In this document: positions 1 through 5,333 of the stretch, one piece after another
Layout of the letters: every line of letters starts with the position of its first letter
Numbering within the stretch: the first letter of the stretch is position 1
Notes under the pieces: model-generated
The model's database searches: none
Told to the model about the DNA's origin: nothing
The model's input: the letters and a program-made list of their open reading frames with translations, nothing else
Assembly: GCA_003567055.1 (NCBI GenBank)
Contig: PXAW01000502.1
Span: 1-5,923, forward strand
Direction: 5' to 3'
Origin: Hyphomicrobiales bacterium
GTDB lineage: Bacteria; Pseudomonadota; Alphaproteobacteria; Rhizobiales; Beijerinckiaceae
DNA length: 5,923 nt
Position numbers and translations under genes: made by a program

Positions 1-280
1 AGCCGGTATGCAGCGCCCTGCCCTCGAGCGGACCATTGAGCTTGAAGACGAGGCGGGTTTCGTCCGCATCCGCTTCGATCGCGACATCGATCGCCACGAT
101 GCCGCCCGGAGAACCCGCCTCCTGCGCAAGCGCAATGGTGGCGGGGACGAGCATGAGCATGACAATGACCATGACCATGCCGCACAGGATACCCGAAATG
201 GAGGCACGCGGGCGCAGCTTCGCCCTCGGGCGGCGCGCATGCCGCTCCTGATCGCAGTATGGAATCGGCGCAGGCCTCAT
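1..280 (-). CDS. amiC: Probable N-acetylmuramoyl-L-alanine amidase, AmiC-like (5' part, runs off the window)
   Basis: Only the first 93 residues are visible; the catalytic domain would lie beyond base 1. Residues 1-34 are unusually long and arginine-rich (for example RHARRPRAKLRPR, 13-25). A hydrophobic segment follows at about 35-51 (MVMVIVMLMLVPATIAL), then a signal peptidase I-type ALA|QE site after residue 52, so export to the periplasm is expected. Residues 61-93 (IVAIDVAIEADADETRLVFKL and onward) resemble the start of an AMIN domain, the septum/peptidoglycan-targeting module of AmiC amidases, which cleave the amide bond between MurNAc and the stem peptide during daughter-cell separation. 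From memory, an amiC-type amidase next to rne is a recurring alphaproteobacterial arrangement. The ATG at 280 is chosen because GGGAG lies 6 bases upstream and it keeps the basic n-region; ATG 178 would start directly in the hydrophobic stretch. The upstream in-frame stop is at 329-331. Secretion is fairly secure. The amidase assignment is inference from the AMIN-like stretch and synteny, because no catalytic residues are visible. Confidence 0.6.
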   Translation of the reverse strand, partial: MRPAPIPYCDQERHARRPRAKLRPRASISGILCGMVMVIVMLMLVPATIALAQEAGSPGGIVAIDVAIEADADETRLVFKLNGPLEGRALHTG

Positions 281-286
281 CTGATG

Positions 287-291
287 CTCCC
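287..291 (-). promoter_or_regulatory. Ribosome binding site of the amidase-like gene
   Basis: On the minus strand GGGAG is followed by a 6-base spacer (catcag) and then the ATG at 280. It decides the start at 280 over the internal ATG at 178 and so gives the long arginine-rich n-region of the signal peptide. Confidence 0.6.
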
Positions 292-324
292 GGCGTCGCG
301 CACGCCCTAACGCATTAGGACGCG

Positions 325-343
325 ATGGTTAACAGTTTCTGAA
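325..343. promoter_or_regulatory. Candidate CtrA-type binding box between the divergent genes
   Basis: The plus strand reads ATGGTTAA at 325-332, the exact reverse complement of the CtrA half-site TTAACCAT described in Caulobacter. The TTAA at 329-332 is followed by seven bases and then TGAA-C at 340-344, one mismatch from the full TTAA-N7-TTAA box. It lies 45-63 bases upstream of the amidase start and about 60-75 bases upstream of the candidate rne -35, so it could serve either gene. Control of a septal amidase by the cell-cycle regulator CtrA would make biological sense, but this is inference from a short motif. Confidence 0.4.
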
Positions 344-399
344 CGCCAGCCCGACCTGGCGGAACCAGCGTGTTTTTTGCGCAACGGCCAAACGCGCTC

Positions 400-427
400 T
401 TGCCAAATCCCGTAAATGGTCTGTAAT
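400..427 (+). promoter_or_regulatory. Candidate sigma-70 type promoter for rne
   Basis: TTGCCA at 400-405 matches 5 of 6 positions of the -35 consensus. TGTAAT at 422-427 matches 5 of 6 positions of the -10 consensus, although the usually invariant A at position 2 is G. The spacer is 16 bases. Transcription would begin near 434 and give a leader of about 465 bases before the rne ATG. This is the best promoter match I found in the region, which is locally AT-rich compared with its flanks. Confidence 0.4.
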
Positions 428-433
428 GAAAAA

Positions 434-900
434 GACCCCGTCCGGCTCAGCCGATTCCGGCGAGGGCGCCTTGATTTCGGGAGAGCGGCCCAGATGCAAT
501 GCCGACCCGCGCGCCCCCACCGGCGAAAAGCCCCGATAGTCGGCCGGAGCGGTGTCACGCATGCGGCGCAATCGCCCGCGTGATTTGCCGATGACCGGCT
601 TGCCGGCCCATCGAATTCGAAGGGAATGTTCGGAGATGAGCGCAGGAAGGACACAGGCATTGATGCTCGTCGTCGCTTCTCCTCAAGCGCTCGGATCGCC
701 AGCCGCCGCCGGTGGCGCGCGGTGCGGTCTTCCGGTTCCCAAGGTCAACCCGAAGCGCGGCGCATCGCGGCGCTTCCCGGCGTTCGGCCCCGACCAAGCA
801 ATGGCCAGATTGATCCGAGCGGGAGCGCGGCGCGCACCGAACTCGCCATCCCCCTCGCCAGAAGCCGCCGGGACGGCCGACGCCATGTCGAGAGTTTTCC
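434..900 (+). other. Non-coding rne upstream region / probable long 5' leader
   Basis: No convincing gene occupies this stretch. Open frames on both strands here are GC-rich chance ORFs without a plausible RBS or recognisable protein, and the plus-strand ones run out of frame into rne. A long structured leader fits rne biology: in E. coli a 5' UTR of about 360 bases carries hairpins through which RNase E cleaves its own mRNA and limits its own synthesis. The sequence here holds several self-complementary segments: CCGG-CTTG-CCGG at 595-606, the palindrome TCGAATTCGA at 611-620, and the strong stem at 752-776 listed separately. Just before the ATG the sequence is GAGAG (890-894), a modest Shine-Dalgarno with a 6-base spacer. 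The leader role is inferred; the exact transcript start is unknown. Confidence 0.45.
752..776 (+). promoter_or_regulatory. Hairpin in the rne leader
   Basis: GAAGCGC (752-758) pairs perfectly with GCGCTTC (770-776). After one G-G mismatch, GCG (760-762) pairs with CGC (766-768) around a CAT loop. The result is a 7+3 base-pair stem about 125 bases before the rne start. No T-run follows, so it is not an intrinsic terminator. It is a candidate structural element for RNase E autoregulation or mRNA stability; the function is inferred only. Confidence 0.4.
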
Positions 901-3723
901 ATGGCAAACAAGATGTTGATCGACGCATCACACCCGGAGGAAACCCGGGTCGTGGTCGTCCGCGGACAAAGGGTCGAGGAATTCGACTTCGAGGCCGCCA
1001 ATCGCAAGCAGCTCAGAGGTAACATCTATCTCGCGAAAGTGACCCGCGTGGAGCCCTCGCTCCAGGCGGCCTTCGTCGAATATGGCGGCAATCGCCACGG
1101 CTTCCTCGCCTTCAGCGAAATCCACCCCGATTACTACCAGATCCCCACGGCGGACCGTCAGGCCCTGATCGAGGACGAGGCTGCCCGCGAGAGGGAGAAG
1201 GACAAGGAAGAGGAAAAGCGCCCCAACCGCCGCCGGGTCAGGGTCAAGGCCGGCGGCAACGGCGATGATACCGTATCCGAGGACAGCGATAACGATAACG
1301 GTGCCGACGCGCAGGGCGATTCCCAGAACGACGGCGATGACGAGGATTCCGTCGAGCAGCTCGGCGGCGATGCGCTCGAGGAGATGCCCGAGCGCCGGGG
1401 TCCGCGCCGTCAGTACAAGATCCAGGAAGTCATCAAGCGCCGGCAGATCCTGCTGGTGCAGGTCGTCAAGGAAGAGCGCGGCACCAAGGGTGCGGCGCTC
1501 ACCACCTATCTGTCGCTGGCGGGCCGTTATTCGGTTCTGATGCCCAACACTGCGCGCGGTGGCGGGATCTCGCGCAAGATCACCAATGCCGACGACCGCA
1601 AGCGGCTCAAGGCCGTCGCCCAGGAGCTCGAAGTCCCCGACGGCATGGGCGTGATCCTGCGCACTGCCGGCGCATCGCGCACCAAGGCCGAGATCCGCCG
1701 TGATTTCGATTATCTGATGCGCGCCTGGGAGAATGTGCGCGAGGCGACGATGTCCTCGTCCGCCCCGTCGCTGGTCTACGAGGAAGGCTCGCTGATCAAG
1801 CGCGCCATCCGCGATCTCTACAACAAGGACATCGACGAGGTTCTGGTCTCCGGTGACGAAGGCTACCGCGAGGCCAAGGACTTCATGCGCATGCTGATGC
1901 CCAGCCACGCCAAGGCGGTGAAGTCCTACAAGGAGCCCACCCCGCTGTTTGCGGCCTTTGGCGTCGAGGCGCAGCTCGATGCGATGTTCTCGAGCCAGGT
2001 CTCGCTCAAATCGGGCGGCTATCTCGTGATCAATCCCACCGAGGCGCTCGTCTCGATCGACGTCAATTCCGGGCGCTCCACCCGCGAGCACAATATCGAG
2101 GATACCGCGCTCAAGACCAATCTGGAGGCCGCCGACGAGGTGGCGCGCCAGCTGCGTCTGCGCGATCTGGCCGGTCTGATCGTCATCGATTTCATCGATA
2201 TGGACGAGAAGCGCAACAACCGCGCTGTCGAGAAGCGCCTCAAGGACGCGCTCAAGAGCGACCGGGCGCGTATCCAGATCGGACGGATCTCGCCCTTCGG
2301 GCTGCTCGAAATGTCGCGCCAGCGCATGCGCACAGGTGTGCTCGAGAGCTCCTCCGTGATCTGCCCGACCTGCGGCGGATCAGGCTATGTGCGCGCCACG
2401 CCCTCGATCGCGCTGCATGTGCTGCGCTCCGTCGAGGAAATGCTGATCAAGAACGCTTCGCATGATCTCAATGTGCGCACCGATTTCGCGGTCGCCTTCT
2501 ACATCCTCAACCAGAAGCGCGCCTCGCTGCGCGAGCTGGAAGAGCGTTTCGGGGTCGAGATCACGGTGAGCGCGGACGACACGTTGTCCTCATCGACGCC
2601 GTTTGCAGTCGATCGCGGCGCACCGGCCAGCCGGGCGGGGACGCCGCGTGGACGCGAGGCGATTGCGGCGGAGCCGGTCACGGCCGCCGCGACCATCGAA
2701 GAGGCCGATGCCGAGGAAGCCGAGCAGGAAAGCGCCCCGCGCGAAACGGGTTCGGATGACGAGGGCGGCGATGCCGGCACGCGTCGCCGTCGCCGGCGTC
2801 GGCGCCGGCGCGGGCGCAGCGGCGAGAACGGCGAGGCTTACGCCCAGAATGCCGATGGCCAGAACGCCGATGACGATGGCGCCGATGGCGAAGACGGCCA
2901 GGCACGCGACGATCAGTCCGACGATGATCGCGACGACACCGAGACCTTCGCGCGCGGCGAGGATTCGGACGATCAGGGCGAATCCGAGGGCAGACGCCGC
3001 CGGGGCCGCCGTGGTGGTCGCCGCAACAGGCGCGGCGCGGATGACGCGGCCTCACGATCCGATGCTGCGAATGACGATGCCGAGCAGGACGGCGCCGAAC
3101 AGGCCGCGCAGGCCGATGACGGCGATGTCGTGCGCATTCCGATAAGCGAGGGCAGCCAGCCGGACGAGGCTGCTTCTGCCGTCGCAGAGGAAGACGCCGG
3201 CTCGGAAGGAGCGGAGTCGGAGCCTGCGGCACAGGCGCCGGAAGAGGCCAAACCCGCACCGCGTCGTCGGACCCGCAAGAAGGCGGCGAAACCCGCCACC
3301 GCAGAAGCGGATGCGGCCAGTGAAGACGATGGCGCAGAGGCGCCGGCAGCTGCCGGGGACGCCGAAGCCAAACCGAAGAAGCGTGCCGCGTCGAAACGCA
3401 CCGGCACGCGGCGCAAGGCGGCGCAGCCGGACGATACCGTGATCGCGCAGGCACCTGCGGATGGCGAGAACAGCGCGCCCGTCGCGGCGGCGCCGGAGCC
3501 CGAGCCGTCACCTCCCGCAGACAATGCGGACGATGACGTAGCGCCTAAGCCGGAAGCGACCGGCAACGGCGATGCTTCGCAGGTCGAGACGGACGAAGCG
3601 GAGCAGGCCCCGACACCGCCACCGGAACCGGTCACGATGGTGCTCACCCCGCCCGACCCCGAGCGGCCCAAACGTGCCGGCTGGTGGTCGAAGGCGAAGA
3701 CGATCATCACCGGTCAGGATTGA
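901..3723 (+). CDS. rne: Ribonuclease E, degradosome scaffold endoribonuclease
   Basis: This 940-residue enzyme cleaves single-stranded AU-rich RNA and starts mRNA decay and rRNA/tRNA maturation. The S1 RNA-binding domain begins near residue 38 (GNIYLAKVTRVEPSLQAAF) and is interrupted at about 82-172 by a charged insertion, then resumes (VQVVKEERGTKGAALTTYLS). The 5'-phosphate sensor carries the RT pair 254-255 (ILRTAG). The DNase I-like catalytic subdomain has D387 (SIDVNSGR) and D430 (VIDFIDM), equivalent to E. coli D303 and D346, with N389 also kept. The Zn-link C488-PT-C491 matches CPxC, which joins subunits in the tetramer. A small domain follows to about 556. Residues 557-940 are low-complexity: acidic tracts alternate with arginine/lysine blocks (R628-637, 698-711, 788-794, 824-839), and the end carries PKRAGWW (923-929), the PNPase-docking GWW known from Caulobacter. 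The start at ATG 901 is supported by GAGAG 6 bases upstream and by the family N-terminus. All key catalytic residues are intact. The assignment is essentially certain. Confidence 0.98.
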   Translation: MANKMLIDASHPEETRVVVVRGQRVEEFDFEAANRKQLRGNIYLAKVTRVEPSLQAAFVEYGGNRHGFLAFSEIHPDYYQIPTADRQALIEDEAAREREKDKEEEKRPNRRRVRVKAGGNGDDTVSEDSDNDNGADAQGDSQNDGDDEDSVEQLGGDALEEMPERRGPRRQYKIQEVIKRRQILLVQVVKEERGTKGAALTTYLSLAGRYSVLMPNTARGGGISRKITNADDRKRLKAVAQELEVPDGMGVILRTAGASRTKAEIRRDFDYLMRAWENVREATMSSSAPSLVYEEGSLIKRAIRDLYNKDIDEVLVSGDEGYREAKDFMRMLMPSHAKAVKSYKEPTPLFAAFGVEAQLDAMFSSQVSLKSGGYLVINPTEALVSIDVNSGRSTREHNIEDTALKTNLEAADEVARQLRLRDLAGLIVIDFIDMDEKRNNRAVEKRLKDALKSDRARIQIGRISPFGLLEMSRQRMRTGVLESSSVICPTCGGSGYVRATPSIALHVLRSVEEMLIKNASHDLNVRTDFAVAFYILNQKRASLRELEERFGVEITVSADDTLSSSTPFAVDRGAPASRAGTPRGREAIAAEPVTAAATIEEADAEEAEQESAPRETGSDDEGGDAGTRRRRRRRRRRGRSGENGEAYAQNADGQNADDDGADGEDGQARDDQSDDDRDDTETFARGEDSDDQGESEGRRRRGRRGGRRNRRGADDAASRSDAANDDAEQDGAEQAAQADDGDVVRIPISEGSQPDEAASAVAEEDAGSEGAESEPAAQAPEEAKPAPRRRTRKKAAKPATAEADAASEDDGAEAPAAAGDAEAKPKKRAASKRTGTRRKAAQPDDTVIAQAPADGENSAPVAAAPEPEPSPPADNADDDVAPKPEATGNGDASQVETDEAEQAPTPPPEPVTMVLTPPDPERPKRAGWWSKAKTIITGQD

Positions 3724-3730
3724 TCACCCC

Positions 3731-3762
3731 GAACCCCTCGCTCCGGCGAGGGGTTCTTTTTT
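3731..3762 (+). terminator. Rho-independent terminator of rne
   Basis: An 11-base-pair perfect stem, GAACCCCTCGC (3731-3741) with GCGAGGGGTTC (3746-3756), encloses the loop TCCG closed by C-G, which fits the extra-stable cUNCGg tetraloop class. Six T follow at 3757-3762. It lies 8 bases after the rne stop. On the minus strand no T-run follows the stem, so it should act one way, insulating the convergent aminotransferase gene, whose stop is 9 bases further on. Confidence 0.93.
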
Positions 3763-3770
3763 GCGCCGCC

Positions 3771-4949
3771 TCAGCCGAGCCAGGCCTCGAGCCGCCGCAT
3801 CCCCTCGCGGCAATCCGCCTCGGTGCCGGCGAAGGAGAGCCGCATGTGATGCGCGCCCTCGACCGGGTCGAAATCGAGACCCGGCGTCGCCGCGATTCCC
3901 GCCTCGTCGAGCATGCGCTTGCAGAAATCGAGCGAGTCGTTGGTGAAGCGGGCGATATCGGCATAAACGTAGAAAGCGCCGTCGACCGGGTGCATCTCGG
4001 TGATGCCGATACGCGGCAAGGCCTCCAGCAGGATTTCCCGGTTGCGGGCATAACCCGCCTTGATCACCTCGAGCTCGTCCGTCGCCTCGAAAGCGGCGAT
4101 GGCCGCGACCTGCGAGATATAGGGCGCGGAGATATACAGGCTCTGGGCCAGCACCTCCACCGGACGCACCAGAGCCGGCGGCAGCACCAGCCAGCCGATG
4201 CGCCAGCCGGTCATGCAATAATATTTCGAGAAGCTGTTGACGATCACCGCATCGGGATCGGCGGCGAGCGCGGTCTGCGCCGGCGCGTCATAGGTCAGCC
4301 CGTGATAGATCTCGTCGGAGACGAACCAGATCCCCGCCTCGCGGCAGGCCGCACCCAGATCGGCGAGCCCGGCACGCCCGATCATGGTGCCCGACGGATT
4401 GGCAGGGCTCATGGCCAGCACGCCCTTGAGCGGCTTGTGCGCATGTGCCGCGCGCACCGCCCGCGCCGTCATCACATAGCCATCCGCCTTCTCCAGCGGG
4501 ATCGTCACCACCTCGACGCCGAGCGCCTCGAAGATGTTGCGATAGGCCGGGTAGCCCGGCGCGGTGATGGCAACGCGATCACCGGGCTCGAACATGGCGA
4601 GGAAGGCGAGCACGAAACCCGCCGAGGAGCCCGTCGTCACGGCGATCCGCTCCGGCCCGACCTCGACCCCATAGGCATCGCGATAATGGCGCGCGATCCG
4701 CTCGCGCAGGGCCACGAGGCCAAGCGCCTCGGTATAGCCGATCCGCCCCGTATCAATCGCCGCCTTGGCGGCTTCGCGCACGGCCAGCGGCGCCGGAGCG
4801 CCCGGCTGCCCGACTTCCATATGCACCACCGAATCACCCCGCCGCTCCTTCTCGGCGGCGCGCGCGAGCACATCCATGGCGAGGAACGGTGCGACGCGCT
4901 GAACGCGGGCGGCGATGGCGGGGGATGGGTGCGACGAATCGAGGGACAT
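3771..4949 (-). CDS. Pyridoxal-phosphate-dependent aminotransferase, class I/II (fold type I)
   Basis: This 392-residue protein, normal for the family, should transfer amino groups between an amino acid and a 2-oxo acid in the cytoplasm. Numbered from the chosen start: YTEALGL at 72-78, the phosphate-binding TTGSSA at 105-110, PGYPAY with ring-stacking Y133, SPANPSG with cofactor-contacting N184, SDEIYHG with D212 (pairs with the pyridine nitrogen) and Y215, NSFSKYYCMTGWR with Schiff-base K242 and phosphate-contacting R250, and MRLSFAG with substrate-carboxylate R370. All are present, so the enzyme should be active. The AspC/AatA-like subgroup is likely, but substrate specificity cannot be read from sequence. 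I chose ATG 4949 because GGAG lies 6 bases upstream and the homologous region begins soon after. The ATG at 5054 would add 35 residues (MQNETCLASGAYERLG and onward) unlike an aminotransferase N-terminus. The gene is convergent with rne, separated by 47 bases, and is not in an operon within the window. Confidence 0.93.
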   Translation of the reverse strand: MSLDSSHPSPAIAARVQRVAPFLAMDVLARAAEKERRGDSVVHMEVGQPGAPAPLAVREAAKAAIDTGRIGYTEALGLVALRERIARHYRDAYGVEVGPERIAVTTGSSAGFVLAFLAMFEPGDRVAITAPGYPAYRNIFEALGVEVVTIPLEKADGYVMTARAVRAAHAHKPLKGVLAMSPANPSGTMIGRAGLADLGAACREAGIWFVSDEIYHGLTYDAPAQTALAADPDAVIVNSFSKYYCMTGWRIGWLVLPPALVRPVEVLAQSLYISAPYISQVAAIAAFEATDELEVIKAGYARNREILLEALPRIGITEMHPVDGAFYVYADIARFTNDSLDFCKRMLDEAGIAATPGLDFDPVEGAHHMRLSFAGTEADCREGMRRLEAWLG

Positions 4950-4955
4950 GCAGGG

Positions 4956-4959
4956 CTCC
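4956..4959 (-). promoter_or_regulatory. Ribosome binding site deciding the aminotransferase start
   Basis: On the minus strand GGAG is followed by the 6-base spacer ccctgc and ATG at 4949. No comparable site was seen before the upstream in-frame ATG at 5054, which supports the shorter 392-residue product. Confidence 0.6.
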
Positions 4960-5017
4960 ACGGGAACGCGGCGCCCGCCGGCGAGGGGGGCGCTTCTTGC
5001 TATCCTGCCTAGACGCT

Positions 5018-5065
5018 CGTATGCGCCGGAGGCAAGGCATGTTTCATTCTGCATACGTCCCTTGC
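5018..5065. repeat. Two interleaved inverted repeats upstream of the aminotransferase gene
   Basis: CGTATGC (5018-5024) has its exact reverse complement GCATACG at 5051-5057. GCAAGG (5032-5037) has its reverse complement CCTTGC at 5060-5065. The arms alternate as A-B-A'-B', the order needed for a pseudoknot if transcribed, or for two overlapping protein-binding dyads. They lie 69-116 bases upstream of the aminotransferase ATG, where its promoter should be. I found no strong -35/-10 pair there; TTGCCT (minus strand, 5035-5030) is the best -35-like hexamer but lacks a good -10. Arms of 6-7 bases can arise by chance in a 380-base gap. Confidence 0.3.
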
Positions 5066-5125
5066 GGAGAGCGCGTCTTTCTCCGACGAGGGGTAGATCG
5101 CCCGTGATGAAAGCCGCGCCGGAAC

Positions 5126-5265
5126 TCCCTCCCCAGCGGGGAGGGAATGAGGGTGGGGAGAGCGGGTCGTGTCATTCTCGATGGTTAACGTTTTTGCACC
5201 CGGGCCACCCCACCCTTGATCCCTCCCCTGAGGGGAGGGAAATCGCGCCCTTCATGAAGGGTGCG
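5126..5265. repeat. Composite GC-rich palindromic intergenic repeat block
   Basis: Three hairpins sit in 140 bases. The first is TCCCTCCCC-AGC-GGGGAGGGA at 5126-5146 and the second TCCCTCCCC-TGA-GGGGAGGGA at 5220-5240; their 9-base arms are identical and only the 3-base loops differ. The third is the perfect palindrome CCCTTCATGAAGGG at 5248-5261, extendable by three Watson-Crick pairs and one G-T pair to 5244-5265. The first two are also halves of a larger inverted repeat: 5138-5158 against the reverse complement of 5208-5228 matches at 18 of 21 positions. No long T-run follows any stem, so a terminator role is not indicated. The structure resembles the REP-like palindromes common between genes of high-GC alphaproteobacteria; the family could not be checked. 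Confidence 0.7.
5181..5189. promoter_or_regulatory. CtrA-like half-site inside the palindromic block
   Basis: ATGGTTAAC repeats the exact 9-mer found at 325-333 between the amidase and rne genes. Its reverse complement contains the CtrA half-site TTAACCAT. Unlike the first copy, no second TTAA-like tetramer stands at the N7 spacing on either side (GCAC downstream, ATTC upstream). It could be a weak CtrA site or a fixed part of the repeat element around it. Confidence 0.2.
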
Positions 5266-5278
5266 CCACAGTGAGGGG

Positions 5279-5307
5279 TTGGCATGGCGGGCGGGGCGGG
5301 CGATACT
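5279..5307 (+). promoter_or_regulatory. Candidate sigma-70 type promoter of the LRR gene
   Basis: TTGGCA at 5279-5284 matches 5 of 6 positions of the -35 consensus. GATACT at 5302-5307 matches 4 of 6 of the -10, including the key A at position 2 and the final T. The spacer is the ideal 17 bases. Transcription would start near 5314, about 20 bases before the ATG. It lies just downstream of the palindromic block, so the LRR gene probably has its own promoter. Confidence 0.5.
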
Positions 5308-5322
5308 GCGCGGGAAGGTTGC

Positions 5323-5328
5323 AAGGGG
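5323..5328 (+). promoter_or_regulatory. Ribosome binding site of the LRR gene
   Basis: AAGGGG is followed by a 5-base spacer and ATG at 5334. This fixes the start; the ATG at 5284 is out of frame. Confidence 0.55.
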
Positions 5329-5333
5329 CGGAT

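Noticed and set aside
8..310. Plus-strand open frames at the left edge
   Set aside because: They are the complement of the secreted amidase-like gene. The minus strand has an RBS, signal peptide and AMIN-like sequence.
356..378. Possible terminator: CTGG-CGGAA-CCAG followed by a T-run at 373-378
   Set aside because: The stem is only four base pairs, there is a gap of four bases before the T-run, and no plus-strand gene ends before it.
552..1025. Open frames on both strands in the rne leader and across the rne start
   Set aside because: They overlap each other and the fixed rne start, have no clear RBS, and give arginine/proline/serine-rich translations expected of GC-rich non-coding DNA.
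928..2091. 387-codon open frame on the minus strand inside rne
   Set aside because: It is antisense to conserved RNase E catalytic sequence. In high-GC genes the opposite frame is often open. The translation is low in recognisable motifs and there is no RBS or promoter.
3684..5012. 442-codon plus-strand open frame opposite the aminotransferase
   Set aside because: It overlaps the rne end and terminator and lies antisense to a complete aminotransferase with all active-site residues. Its histidine/arginine/glycine-rich translation is typical of a shadow frame.
4950..5054. 35-residue N-terminal extension of the aminotransferase from ATG 5054
   Set aside because: The extension lacks aminotransferase-like sequence, and a good RBS precedes the ATG at 4949.
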